Shown here: positions 1 to 7,538 of the stretch, piece after piece
How positions within the stretch are numbered: the first letter of the stretch is position 1
Layout of the letters: each line of letters begins with the position of its first letter
Assembly: GCA_913060875.1 (NCBI GenBank)
Contig: CAJXSL010000014.1
Location: 1 to 64,000 of the forward strand
Reading direction: 5' to 3'
DNA from: an uncultured Desulfobacteraceae bacterium
Lineage (GTDB): Bacteria > Desulfobacterota > Desulfobacteria > Desulfobacterales > UBA5852
Length of the DNA stretch: 64,000 bases
Program-made: the position numbers and the translations under genes
The notes under the pieces: model-generated
The model's database searches: none
What the model was told of the DNA's origin: nothing
Seen by the model: the letters and a program-made list of their open reading frames with translations, nothing else

Positions 1-77
1 ACCACCGAGCTTCCGGGGTGGCAACCACGATCGGTTGCCGGATACGCCGCTTTTCCCCAGTAGCTCAGTCGGCAGAG
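1..77 (+). repeat. Direct repeat, first copy (ends in 5' half of tRNA-Asn)
   Basis: Bases 1-77 are repeated exactly at 97-173, a 96-base period. The unit carries a short unique segment and then the first 24 bases of tRNA-Asn (54-77: acceptor 5' strand TCCCCAG plus D arm). In this copy the tRNA is not completed: after GGCAGAG comes a hairpin (TCCCGCC-gga-GCGGGA) and then AACCACCGAG, the 3' side of the anticodon stem. The second copy leads into the intact tRNA. It looks like tandem duplication at a tRNA gene. The window starts inside the unit, so more copies may lie upstream. Confidence 0.85.
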
Positions 78-105
78 TCCCGCCGGAGCGGGATTAACCA
101 CCGAG
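54..105 (+). pseudogene. tRNA-Asn fragment interrupted by a hairpin
   Basis: The acceptor 5' strand and D arm (54-77) match the intact tRNA at 150-173. The 5' half of the anticodon arm and the anticodon are replaced by an 18-base piece with a 6-7 bp GC hairpin (78-95). AACCACCGAG (96-105) then matches the tRNA again, and similarity stops. There is no T arm and no acceptor 3' strand, so this cannot be a functional tRNA. Confidence 0.7.
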
Positions 106-149
106 CTTCCGGGGTGGCAACCACGATCGGTTGCCGGATACGCCGCTTT

Positions 150-225
150 TCCCCAGTAGCTCAGTCGGCAGAGCAGGTGGCTGTTAACCACCGAGTCCGC
201 GGTTCGAGTCCGTGCTGGGGAGCCA
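150..225 (+). tRNA. tRNA-Asn (anticodon GTT)
   Basis: The 76-base cloverleaf is complete with an encoded CCA. The acceptor stem is TCCCCAG (150-156) with CTGGGGA (215-221), the discriminator is G222 and CCA is 223-225. The anticodon stem GGTGG/CCACC (176-180/188-192) closes the loop CTGTTAA with anticodon GTT at 183-185. The T arm contains GGTTCGAGTCC. It is followed at once by a rho-independent terminator. Partial copies of this gene lie on both sides. Confidence 0.96.
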
Positions 226-230
226 ATACT

Positions 231-266
231 AAAAGCCCTGCCGGCTATCCCGGCGGGGCTTTTTTT
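231..266 (+). terminator. Rho-independent terminator of tRNA-Asn
   Basis: AAAAGCCC.GCCGG pairs with CCGGC.GGGCTTTT around a CTAT loop and is followed by a T run. The ATG of the GIY-YIG gene begins directly after the T run, so that gene has no room for a Shine-Dalgarno site outside the hairpin. Confidence 0.85.
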
Positions 267-545
267 ATGACGCAATGGGTCTACATCATCCAAAGCGAGT
301 GCAACGGACGATACTATTGCGGCCAAAGTGCCAATGTCGAACAGCGGTTGAGACAGCACAACGACCCTAATTACCGCGGAAGCAAAACCACCAAGCGAAT
401 CCCTGGGCCATGGCGCCTCGTGTGGACCTGCCCCTGCCATGATCGCAGCCATGCAACCCTATTGGAACGCAAGATAAAGAAGCGGGGCATTGCGCGGTAT
501 CTTCATGACCAAAAGGAGGCAGAGTCCCGCCTTGGGCGGGATTAA
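267..545 (+). CDS. GIY-YIG nuclease family protein
   Basis: This 92-residue protein is a minimal single-domain GIY-YIG nuclease of the YhbQ/UPF0213 kind. The signature is visible as VYII (residues 5-8) and RYYCGQS about ten residues later, followed by the helix VEQRLRQHN and a late Glu in LLERKIKK, the expected metal-binding position. Small proteins of this kind usually have about 80-100 residues. The chosen ATG is the first in-frame Met giving the family start; an upstream extension would read through the tRNA and terminator. There is no proper ribosome site, because the ATG abuts the terminator T run. The C-terminal eight or so residues are encoded by a palindromic repeat that continues into a tRNA-Asn remnant. 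A truncated copy lies at 665. The substrate is unknown, and a link to tRNA-associated mobile DNA is inference. Confidence 0.75.
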   Translation: MTQWVYIIQSECNGRYYCGQSANVEQRLRQHNDPNYRGSKTTKRIPGPWRLVWTCPCHDRSHATLLERKIKKRGIARYLHDQKEAESRLGRD

Positions 546-623
546 CCACCGAGTCCGCAATGGTTGAGGCCTTGAGGCCGAAATGACGCCAGCGGCGTTA
601 TTCGAGTCCGTGCTGGGGAGCCA
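518..623 (+). pseudogene. tRNA-Asn 3' remnant with two palindromic inserts
   Basis: GGCAGAG, then a hairpin insert (TCCCGCC-ttg-GGCGGGA), then AACCACCGAGTCCGC matches the intact tRNA up to the variable region. A 42-base insert follows (561-602 approximately), containing a 9-bp hairpin AATGACGCC-agc-GGCGTTATT. TTCGAGTCCG and the acceptor 3' strand with CCA (to 623) then resume. Both inserts are palindromic and both interrupt tRNA sequence, so this copy cannot fold. Its 5' end overlaps the end of the GIY-YIG gene. Confidence 0.7.
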
Positions 624-628
624 ATACT

Positions 629-664
629 AAAAGCCCGGCCGGCTATCCCGGCGGGGCTTTTTTT
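629..664 (+). terminator. Second copy of the tRNA-Asn terminator
   Basis: The same GC-rich stem (AAAGCCCGGCCGG, loop CTAT, CCCGGCGGGGCTTT plus T run) as at 231-266, with one compensating difference near the loop. It is part of the duplicated block tRNA 3' end, terminator, GIY-YIG 5' end. Confidence 0.75.
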
Positions 665-856
665 ATGACGCAATGGGTCTACATCATCCAAAGCGAGTGC
701 AACGGACGGTACTATTGCGGCCAAAGTGCCGATGTCGCGCTGCTGCTCATCCAACACAATGATCCCATCGACTGCTTGACCAAACCACCAAACAATATGC
801 CGGACCACCAGTGGTTCGCCGACCAGATTCACACCAGCAAACAGATGCGGCCATGA
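665..856 (+). pseudogene. Truncated, diverged copy of the GIY-YIG gene
   Basis: The first 23 codons are nearly identical to the gene at 267 (MTQWVYII...YYCGQS). Similarity then falls to short matches (QHNDP, TK), and the frame ends after 63 codons, before the region that would carry the metal-binding Glu. It begins, like the first copy, right after a terminator. The near-identity of the 5' part against the decayed 3' part suggests recent duplication or gene conversion of the 5' block only. A product, if made, would lack half of the nuclease fold. Confidence 0.7.
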
Positions 857-936
857 AAAATTTAGACCTTCGCGGACTTTATAAAACACAACGATTCAAT
901 GCAAAAAGTGACCGCCACTTGATTTTTCGGCAAAAA

Positions 937-984
937 CCAGACATATTGTATCCACTTAATGATTAGTGGCAACAATATGTCTGG
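937..984. promoter_or_regulatory. Long interrupted palindrome, probable AbiEi operator
   Basis: CCAGACATATTGT (937-949) is the exact reverse complement of ACAATATGTCTGG (972-984). A second pair, CCACT (952-956) and AGTGG (965-969), is nested inside. The structure sits 9 bases before the ATG of the AbiEi-type antitoxin. AbiEi proteins of type IV toxin-antitoxin systems are known to repress their own promoter by binding inverted repeats, so this is a good operator candidate. It also argues against the GTG at 966 as start codon, since that lies inside the palindrome. Confidence 0.65.
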
Positions 985-992
985 AACTCAAG

Positions 993-1586
993 ATGAAAGA
1001 ACGACCTGAAGAAATTTTCCGCAAGCATGGTGGGCAGCTTCGAATGAGCGAGGCTATCAAACATGGCATCACCCGCTACATGCTCTATTCGCTCAGAGAC
1101 AAAGGCGTCATCACGCAAGTGAGTAGAGGTATCTATCGGCTGGCGGACCTGCCTCCAATCAGCAATCCCGACCTGGTGACGGTCAGCCTTCGCTTTCCAA
1201 ACGCCGTTATTTGTCTTGTATCCGCATTGGCCTATCATGATATCACGACACAAATTCCACACGTTGTTTTTGTCGCGGTGTCAAGAAACTCAAGGATGCC
1301 TTCGATAGACCATCCTCCCATCCAGGCCCACAGGTTCTCGATTGAAGCATACAAATCCGGCATTGAAACGCATCCGATTGATGGGATACCGGTTAAAGTC
1401 TACAGCCCCGAGAAAACCCTGGCCGACTGTTTCAAGTTCCGCCACAAAATTGGAATGGACGTGGTCCTGGAAGCACTGATACTCTATAAGACAAGAAAAA
1501 AATTCAATCCTGGAACACTGTTCAGATACGCCAAAATCTGCCGGGTCGAAAGGGTGATGCGCCCCTATCTGGAGGCGACGGTATGA
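993..1586 (+). CDS. AbiEi-family type IV antitoxin, toxin partner lost
   Basis: This 197-residue protein has an N-terminal winged-helix segment (about residues 1-55; KHGITRYMLYSLRDKGVITQ, then RGIYRL at the wing) and the C-terminal AbiEi antitoxin domain with the family pattern SALAYHDITTQIP and VYSPEKTLADCFKFRHKIG. AbiEi antitoxins repress the abiE promoter and counteract the nucleotidyltransferase toxin AbiEii without stable complex formation. The ATG at 993 is chosen because an in-frame GTG at 966 lies inside the operator-like palindrome. The stop overlaps by ATGA the start of a second gene that breaks off after 12 codons, so the antitoxin is now alone. It may persist as a neutraliser of incoming AbiEii toxins or simply be decaying. 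Confidence 0.8.
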   Translation: MKERPEEIFRKHGGQLRMSEAIKHGITRYMLYSLRDKGVITQVSRGIYRLADLPPISNPDLVTVSLRFPNAVICLVSALAYHDITTQIPHVVFVAVSRNSRMPSIDHPPIQAHRFSIEAYKSGIETHPIDGIPVKVYSPEKTLADCFKFRHKIGMDVVLEALILYKTRKKFNPGTLFRYAKICRVERVMRPYLEATV

Positions 1587-1621
1587 CGCCTCCCAAAAAC
1601 ATGGCCGCGTCCGTGAGATAA
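1583..1621 (+). pseudogene. abiEii toxin stub (12 codons)
   Basis: The frame begins ATGACGCC, overlapping the antitoxin stop by ATGA as expected for abiEi-abiEii pairs. It encodes MTPPKNMAASVR before a TAA. KN(I/M)AASV is the usual opening of AbiEii nucleotidyltransferases as I recall the family. Everything after Arg12 is missing, including the GSxxxR and DxD catalytic motifs. The deletion joins unrelated sequence from the next remnant. Confidence 0.65.
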
Positions 1622-1667
1622 GCCGGACATCATCGTTTCTTCCACAGCAGCACAGTGCGAGGTTGCC

Positions 1668-1841
1668 GTAGAGGTCAAACACGGTGGTAAGGGGTGGACA
1701 TTGCGACAGCTATAAAACGCATTGATAAACCAACTGGGCAATCGTTATTTGAAGCCATCCACCCGCCGACATGGTGTCCTTGTGGTAACATATCATGGGA
1801 AACGAAAATGGCCCTATAGAGGTAAAATGTTTCGGAATTAA
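1668..1841 (+). pseudogene. Decayed C-terminal gene fragment
   Basis: One frame reads VEVKHGGKGWTLRQL, a stop at 1713, then NALINQLGNRYLKPS, RRHGVLVVTYHGKRKW and a stop at 1839-1841. VEVK followed by an amphipathic helix and HGVLxVxYxG resembles the last strands of a restriction-endonuclease-like fold as found at the C terminus of large defence proteins; that is pattern recognition, not a search result. No start codon or upstream part remains. Together with the abiEii stub it shows that a deletion removed several kilobases of a defence-type region. Confidence 0.45.
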
Positions 1842-1921
1842 TGCGTCATAGCCGGCCAACGGCATTTCCATATCGAAAAAGATCGACAGGAAAATGACCG
1901 CAGCAGTCGAAAGGGATAACC

Positions 1922-3379
1922 ATGAAAATCGGACGCAATGCGCCCTGCCCTTGCGGCAGCGGGAAAAAATTCAAGAAATGCTGTCTGGGTAAAACGGCCA
2001 CACCTCCCCAGGCATTGTACTATCGGCGATTGTCCGAGGCCCATGACCGGCTCGTGGACCGTTTGGTGAGCTATGCGGCCCGGATCTTTGGCGAGGAGTC
2101 CGTTCATGTGGCCATGCATGAATTCCTGCTGTGGCCCGAAGCCGATGACGACATCAGCGAGGAGATGCTCGACCGGGCCGGCCCCCTGTTTTGGCCCTGG
2201 TTTGTGTTCAACTGGGAATACGATGAGATCGACGCCGAGGTGGCGCTTGCAGGCCCGCAGGGTCGGACTGTGGCCGAACTGTATGCTGAATCGCGCACCG
2301 GCAGACTCGATACCCTTGAGCGGCATCTGATCGAAAGCATCAACCGCAAACCATACAGTTTCTGGGAAGTGATGCGCGTTGACAAGGGAAAGGGGATGAC
2401 GCTTCACAACATTCTCAGCGGTGCGCGTATCGAGATCCAGGAACGCACCGGATCGGAATACGTCGAACCCGGCGATTTGCTTTTTGGCCGCGCCGTGTCG
2501 GTTGACGGCGTGGGAATGATCATTGGACTGAGCACGACCCGAATTCCTCCGGGCCGCAAACCGGATATAATCCAATTGAGAAAACGGCTACGCTCAATCG
2601 ATTCCACCGTCACAGACGATACCGTGTATGACTGGGACACGGAAATCCGGGAACTGTATTTCGACATCGACCGATCCTTGCATACCATGCCCCAGATGCA
2701 GAACACGGACGGCGATGCATTGGAATTTCACAAGCTGATCTATGAGGTTTCCTCAATCGATGCGGCTTTCCCAAAGCTCTGCGATCTGTGTGTGACCATG
2801 ACGCCGGAGGAACTGGCCGTTGATGTGGAGCGTGACGAGACGGGACGGATGGTGCGGGTTGAAATTCCCTGGGACCGCCCGGCGCACAAGAAAATGTCTG
2901 GTATGTCCAACACGATATTGGGTCGTGTTGTCATCGATGGCCGACGCCTGATTGCGGAGGTCAACTCAGCCGAACGGGCCACGACCTTGCGTCGGGAGAT
3001 CAATGCCCGTCTTGGTGACGAGGGCCGATTCATGGTGGACGAGATACAGGATCTGGATGCGATGATGAGCCGGCATGCAGCCGAATCGACTGAAAGCACC
3101 CCATCGTCAGAGCATGAAGAACTCATGCAGCACCCCGAGGTCCAGGCCCAGGTGGCGGAAATGTTCGGCCGGCACTGGGAAAGCTGGGTGGACCAGAAAA
3201 TACCGGCTTTGGGCGGAATTTCCCCGAGAGAGGCCGTCAAAACCGCTGATGGGCGCGAAGCGGTTGAAGCACTATTGATAGATGCCGAAAGAGGCCGGGG
3301 GCAGGACTCCTTCACGGCGGAAATCAACCGCAAGGGCATCCAACAGGTCAGAGAATGGCTCGGTTTGGATCATCGGTAA
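1922..3379 (+). CDS. SEC-C motif protein with C-terminal helical domain
   Basis: This 485-residue protein opens with a textbook SEC-C zinc-binding motif: NAPCPCGSGKKFKKCC at residues 6-21, with Cys9, Cys11, Cys20 and Cys21 as ligands. The middle (about 30-390) is unrecognised. Near residues 405-480 it has WVDQKIPALGGISPREAV followed by GREAVEALL, a pattern I associate with C-terminal segments of SEC-C and MbcA/ParS-like proteins, where such a W..PALGG.(T/S)PREA stretch recurs. The start is supported by AAGGGATAACC before the ATG. The following gene at 3445 is a truncated HEAT-repeat gene in the same direction, 65 bases on. SEC-C modules bind zinc and often tether proteins to nucleic acid or SecB-like partners. 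The role here is unknown. Confidence 0.7.
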   Translation: MKIGRNAPCPCGSGKKFKKCCLGKTATPPQALYYRRLSEAHDRLVDRLVSYAARIFGEESVHVAMHEFLLWPEADDDISEEMLDRAGPLFWPWFVFNWEYDEIDAEVALAGPQGRTVAELYAESRTGRLDTLERHLIESINRKPYSFWEVMRVDKGKGMTLHNILSGARIEIQERTGSEYVEPGDLLFGRAVSVDGVGMIIGLSTTRIPPGRKPDIIQLRKRLRSIDSTVTDDTVYDWDTEIRELYFDIDRSLHTMPQMQNTDGDALEFHKLIYEVSSIDAAFPKLCDLCVTMTPEELAVDVERDETGRMVRVEIPWDRPAHKKMSGMSNTILGRVVIDGRRLIAEVNSAERATTLRREINARLGDEGRFMVDEIQDLDAMMSRHAAESTESTPSSEHEELMQHPEVQAQVAEMFGRHWESWVDQKIPALGGISPREAVKTADGREAVEALLIDAERGRGQDSFTAEINRKGIQQVREWLGLDHR

Positions 3380-3444
3380 GGGATTGATTAAAAAAAACCG
3401 CATCAAATCAATGACAACGAAATGACGCAGATCGTGAGGAACAA

Positions 3445-3726
3445 ATGGGCCTAAAGATCTTAAGTGAAACGCCTCCTTGGGAATGGCCGGAAGAGGCCGG
3501 GAAAATGCTTCATGAAATACTTGCAAACGACCAGGCTGATGCTTCCGAACGCATTCTGGCGGCGGAACTGGCCGGGGACTACACCGTGATCAACGACGAA
3601 CTCGTAGATGACTTGCTCTCCATTCTCCAAGGTGAGAATGAATCCGAGGCGCTGCGCGGCAATGCGGCCATAGCCCTGGGGCCAGCACTTGATCATGCCG
3701 ATAATCGCAATTCTTGGCAGGTTTAA
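3445..3726 (+). pseudogene. 5' part of a HEAT-repeat protein gene
   Basis: The 93-codon frame starts after GAGGAAC with family-like sequence (WEWPEEAGKMLHEIL, ERILAAELAGDYTVINDELVDDLLSIL, LRGNAAIALGPALDHAD). This is the N-terminal part of a HEAT-repeat protein that normally runs to roughly 280 residues in relatives as I remember them. Homology ends at about codon 87, and the frame closes with an unrelated NRNSWQV tail. I read it as a 3' deletion. A shortened product could still be made, so this is a probable rather than certain pseudogene. The downstream 217 bases contain no other coding signal. Confidence 0.6.
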
Positions 3727-3943
3727 TTTGAAACGGATTATCGCAATCGATCTGCAGGTAAGTAATATTTTGGTTTTTGGCATAAGATCATAAATTTTGA
3801 CAATCCGCATCTCAATAGGATACCCTCCCCGGGCACATTAAGCAGGCCGTTGCGACCGCCTCGCAACTACGCTATCCATTCCCAGTTCGGTATACGGCAC
3901 AGCTGCAATTTTAGAGCGGCTATAGATTCAGGAGGGTGGACCT

Positions 3944-5380
3944 ATGAAATCTGTTCATTTCTGCATTTGCACCGCCATGATTCTTCTTCAAGCCATTTGG
4001 GGCTGTGCAAACGCTCCCAAGGCTGTCAATTCTGAAGGCAAAAGCGCCCGCCTCAACCGTATGGCAATCGTTGTTGGAAACAATGGTTATCAGCATTTCC
4101 GGAAATTAAAAAATCCTATTAACGACGCTGAAGACATGGCGAGAGCTTTAACCAGCTGTCATTTCAAAGTGAGCAAATTTATCAACGCTGACATTGATCA
4201 AATGCAACAGCTGGTCGATACCATTCAAGTGGAAAAAAAGTTAGATACGGTCCTATTTTTCTATGCTGGCCATGCGGTCCAAGTTAACGGACAAAACTTC
4301 CTTATCCCTGTCGACGCAAAAATATCAACCGATAAGGACGCAACAGAAACATTGCTGAATGTATCGTCCGTTTTATCTGCAATGAATCAATTGAATAGCA
4401 AAACGAATATCATTATTTTAGATGCATGCAGAGATAACCCATTCAATAATGGAGAAGTCAGCCATACCGCCCTATCTCAGGTTGCCCCTTCAAACGCCTA
4501 TCAATCTGCTGCCAATAACGACCTGAGGGGCATTGCGACAGTTGGTCTCGTAAAAATGAAAGCGCCGGATAAAACCCTATTGGTATATGCCACCTCTCCA
4601 GGAGCATCTGCAGCTGATGGTATCCATAGAAACGGCCTTTACACGTCCCAATTACTCAAGCACATTCTCACTCCGGGCCTACCGGTCGAGACACTATTAA
4701 AAAAGGTTCGTATTGGGGTGATAAAAGACTCTGATGGCCAGCAGGTTCCATGGGAGTCTTCATCCCTCACAGATGATTTCTTTTTTGTGGATCGAACGCC
4801 AAAACCTATTCAAAAACCAGAGTTTACAAATCACAGTTGGAAGTCGGTACAAAAAGGGGGGCAAGGCAAAATTGGGTTAAACGTCTCAGAAGTCATCTTG
4901 GAAACATCCTCTTCAAAAAAGGCTCTTCTTGGATTAAATTCGAAGTTCAAGCTCGAAAACGATTTTGATCTGCAAATTCAATTCGATCTCAGCAGGTGGC
5001 CCACAAAAACAAATCAAAGCGCCAATGGGTTGGAATTTGGAATTCAATTGGGTTCCAATGGTGCTGATCCACGTTGCATCATCGGAATCGTCAACAGCAA
5101 AAAGAGTCAAAATATCGTTTGTTTTTCAGGTCTCTATCGAAATGGACGGTGGTTTAGAGGGGGATCAAAAACAATTCATAATACGGTGGGAAATTTCAGA
5201 GTACAGAGAATATCGGGAAAAATTAAGACCTATATTGGAGAAGGTGATTCTTGGGCACTGATTGGCGATTTTTCACCCGAAGTTAAAGGAACCTATCCGG
5301 TATTTGTATACCTTGATAGCCTTAATGCTAATGACAGCACTGCCGCCAGGGTGGTTCTAAAAGACATTATTGTAAATTAG
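3944..5380 (+). CDS. Caspase-like (peptidase C14) lipoprotein
   Basis: This 478-residue protein has a short hydrophobic leader ending IWGC (Cys21), a plausible though Trp-containing lipobox, so it is probably anchored in the envelope. Residues 38-285 form a caspase p20-like domain. VGNNGYQ opens the first strand, the catalytic His110 lies in FFYAGHA and the catalytic Cys162 in ILDACRDNPF. Residues 295-478 form a separate beta-rich domain of LamG/concanavalin-like appearance, which I cannot place. A strong AGGAGG precedes the ATG. Base composition is clearly more AT-rich than the neighbours, consistent with transfer. A strong bidirectional hairpin follows. Bacterial metacaspase relatives cut after Arg or Lys; a role in cell death or envelope proteolysis is possible but not shown. 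Confidence 0.8.
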   Translation: MKSVHFCICTAMILLQAIWGCANAPKAVNSEGKSARLNRMAIVVGNNGYQHFRKLKNPINDAEDMARALTSCHFKVSKFINADIDQMQQLVDTIQVEKKLDTVLFFYAGHAVQVNGQNFLIPVDAKISTDKDATETLLNVSSVLSAMNQLNSKTNIIILDACRDNPFNNGEVSHTALSQVAPSNAYQSAANNDLRGIATVGLVKMKAPDKTLLVYATSPGASAADGIHRNGLYTSQLLKHILTPGLPVETLLKKVRIGVIKDSDGQQVPWESSSLTDDFFFVDRTPKPIQKPEFTNHSWKSVQKGGQGKIGLNVSEVILETSSSKKALLGLNSKFKLENDFDLQIQFDLSRWPTKTNQSANGLEFGIQLGSNGADPRCIIGIVNSKKSQNIVCFSGLYRNGRWFRGGSKTIHNTVGNFRVQRISGKIKTYIGEGDSWALIGDFSPEVKGTYPVFVYLDSLNANDSTAARVVLKDIIVN

Positions 5381-5419
5381 GTGGCGAATATAAGTCGTTA
5401 TCGGATCGCCAACAAACAA

Positions 5420-5455
5420 AAAAGGGGATAAAGATCATAATCTCTATCCCCTTTT
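5420..5455. terminator. Bidirectional terminator
   Basis: AAAAGGGGATA pairs perfectly with TATCCCCTTTT, with an additional AGAT/ATCT near the loop. A-rich and T-rich flanks make it usable from both sides. It separates the plus-strand caspase gene from the convergent chemoreceptor gene. Confidence 0.8.
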
Positions 5456-5508
5456 CTCCTATACCGCGCTAAAACGACATATCATGAACGGCTTCAGCCG
5501 TTGCCGGG

Positions 5509-7371
5509 TTATCCGTTCGCTTCCCCAAGCGGTACCTCTTCCGCGGCCATTGCCGGGTTTTCATACCCATGGTCATCGGTCGCCGCCATCTCAGGCGCAT
5601 CGGGTTCCGTCGACTGGGATGAGCGGCCCTCCACGAGGACAACCATGTCCCCGACGATCTGCTTCATCTGCTCCGCCCGATCACGCATTTCTTCCGAGGC
5701 CGAGGCTGATTCTTCGGCGGTGGCCGCATTGTTCTGGACCACATGATCCATCTCGGTCACGGCGTCATTGACCTGGGCGATCCCCTGGGCCTGTTCTTTG
5801 GAGGCAGCGGCAATTTCGGCCAGAAGGGAACCGACTTTGGCCGTAGATTCCTCGATGCCTTTGAAGGCATGACTCGTTTTCTCCACCAACTGGGATCCGT
5901 CCTTGATCCGGGTGGAGGTCCCTTCGATCAATGTTGACGTATTTTTAGCGGCCTCGGCGGCCCGCATGGCCAGATTGCGGACCTCGTCCGCCACCACGGC
6001 GAACCCGGCCCCGGCTTCACCCGCCCGGGCCGCTTCCACGGCCGCGTTCAAGGCCAACAGGTTGGTCTGGAAGGCGATCTCGTCAATCGTCTTGACAATT
6101 TTCTGGGTTTCTTCGCTGGCCGAGGTGATAGCATCCATCGAGGTGGTCAAATCATCGATGTCGCCACTGGCTTGGGCCACAACGGTATTCGCCTCGCCCA
6201 TGAGGGTGTCGGCGGCCTGCGCATTGCTGGAGTTCTGTTTGGTCATGGCCGCCATCTCTTCCAACGAGGCAGAACTCTCCTGGATCGAAGCGGCCTGTTC
6301 GGTGGCGCCGGACGAGAGATGCTGACTCGATCCGGCCATCTGCCCGGAGGCTGCGGCAACGGCATCGGCGGACTCGCTCAGGGCCCCGACCATACTATGG
6401 AGCCTGCGGGTCAATCGGGTCATGATGTAATAAACGACCGCAAGCATGAAGATGATGGACCCCAACCCCATTAAAATGCCAATCCAGCGGGTACGACTTG
6501 TGATTTCCAGATAGGCCGTATGGAAACTATCCGTGATCTTTTGCGCGGATTCGCCATTCATATGCCGCACCGCAGCCATGGTGTCGTCCATGCGCTGGTT
6601 CAGCTGGGTGGCAATAGTGCCGATGACGGCTTGAACCTGGTTCGTATTGTCCTCGATGAGGGCCTGGAAACGCTCTTCCACGGCCTGAATTCTTTTTTGG
6701 GAAGACAACTGGTTGGCAACCACCAGCACCGAACCCAGATTTTTCCCTTCCAGTGTCACGGATTTTTCAACGGCGACCACCTTGTCACTGGCACGGGCGG
6801 CCTGGATCAGCCGATCGATTTTTTTCTTGCCTTTGCCCTGGGCGATCAGGGCTTTGACCAGTTCATCCTTCCGGTTCATATAGCGCGTCATGGGTTTGCC
6901 GTCCGGTTTGAGATAGACCGCGAAGGCCACGTCCGGATTGGCGGTTGCCGATTTTACGTAGGATATCAGCGCCGTAAAATCGAAGGACAGCATGGCGCTC
7001 GGCGCCACCTGGGCCAAGAGCTGCGCCGTAGATTCGGTGTTCACGCGCAGGTTTTCTTGCCACTCACCTGCAATGATCTGTTTCTCCCGGTCCAGGGTTT
7101 CACTGGTCGACCCTTTGAGCTGGGCCGCCGCTGATGCTTCGACCGTCTTAAGGTAGTCATCCATCTCGCTGGTCGATTGATTCAAATTCGTCTGGATTTC
7201 CTGGGACGATGCCGTAATGACGTCGGCAAGCTGGCCCTGCATCCGGGACAACATACGCTGCTGCACCGAAATAACGGTAATCGCCAGGGCGGCAATGGAC
7301 AGAACCATGATGACGGTGATCGGCACCAGGATCCGCGTTTTCAAATTATTCGAAATCATCTTGTTCCCCAT
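5509..7371 (-). CDS. Methyl-accepting chemotaxis protein
   Basis: This 620-residue receptor has TM1 at about residues 14-35, a periplasmic part of about 260 residues, TM2 at about 296-317, and a cytoplasmic methyl-accepting domain whose hairpin tip is unmistakable ([20 protein letters not shown], then [13 protein letters not shown]). Little or nothing resembling a 50-residue HAMP linker lies between TM2 and the signalling helices; the helix runs on directly from [11 protein letters not shown]. The start is the ATG at 7371, preceded by GGAGAAAACC. The in-frame TTG at 7383 overlaps that ribosome site and is rejected. It lies 167 bases downstream of a PhnD-like binding protein gene on the same strand, so that protein may present its ligand to this receptor. 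The ligand is unknown. Confidence 0.92.
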   Translation of the reverse strand: MGNKMISNNLKTRILVPITVIMVLSIAALAITVISVQQRMLSRMQGQLADVITASSQEIQTNLNQSTSEMDDYLKTVEASAAAQLKGSTSETLDREKQIIAGEWQENLRVNTESTAQLLAQVAPSAMLSFDFTALISYVKSATANPDVAFAVYLKPDGKPMTRYMNRKDELVKALIAQGKGKKKIDRLIQAARASDKVVAVEKSVTLEGKNLGSVLVVANQLSSQKRIQAVEERFQALIEDNTNQVQAVIGTIATQLNQRMDDTMAAVRHMNGESAQKITDSFHTAYLEITSRTRWIGILMGLGSIIFMLAVVYYIMTRLTRRLHSMVGALSESADAVAAASGQMAGSSQHLSSGATEQAASIQESSASLEEMAAMTKQNSSNAQAADTLMGEANTVVAQASGDIDDLTTSMDAITSASEETQKIVKTIDEIAFQTNLLALNAAVEAARAGEAGAGFAVVADEVRNLAMRAAEAAKNTSTLIEGTSTRIKDGSQLVEKTSHAFKGIEESTAKVGSLLAEIAAASKEQAQGIAQVNDAVTEMDHVVQNNAATAEESASASEEMRDRAEQMKQIVGDMVVLVEGRSSQSTEPDAPEMAATDDHGYENPAMAAEEVPLGEANG

Positions 7372-7490
7372 GGTTTTCTCCAAGTCCGGCTTGGCGCCTT
7401 GCAGCGTCAGCCCTCAATACCTCTCCTGCAAAAATTACATCGCCGGCAAATTGATCGAACTCTTTTCGGAATGTCGACGGCCCGTTTATG

Positions 7491-7523
7491 CCAACCCGGC
7501 CCGCTGCCACCAGGCCGGGTTGG
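7491..7523. terminator. GC-rich hairpin between binding-protein and chemoreceptor genes
   Basis: CCAACCCGGCC and GGCCGGGTTGG form an 11-bp perfect stem with an 11-base loop. It follows the stop of the binding-protein gene on the minus strand. No T run follows, so it may reduce rather than end transcription into the chemoreceptor gene, or stabilise the upstream mRNA. Confidence 0.5.
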
Positions 7524-7538
7524 CCGACAAACACGATT

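Noticed and set aside
18-266. Upstream extension of the GIY-YIG gene reading through the tRNA-Asn region
   Set aside because: It translates tRNA and terminator sequence in one frame.
966-992. GTG at 966 as start of the AbiEi gene
   Set aside because: It lies inside the operator-like palindrome and the added nine residues are not family-like.
6520-7134. 204-codon plus-strand frame opposite the chemoreceptor gene
   Set aside because: Antisense shadow of a well-supported gene; GC-rich third positions open the opposite frame.
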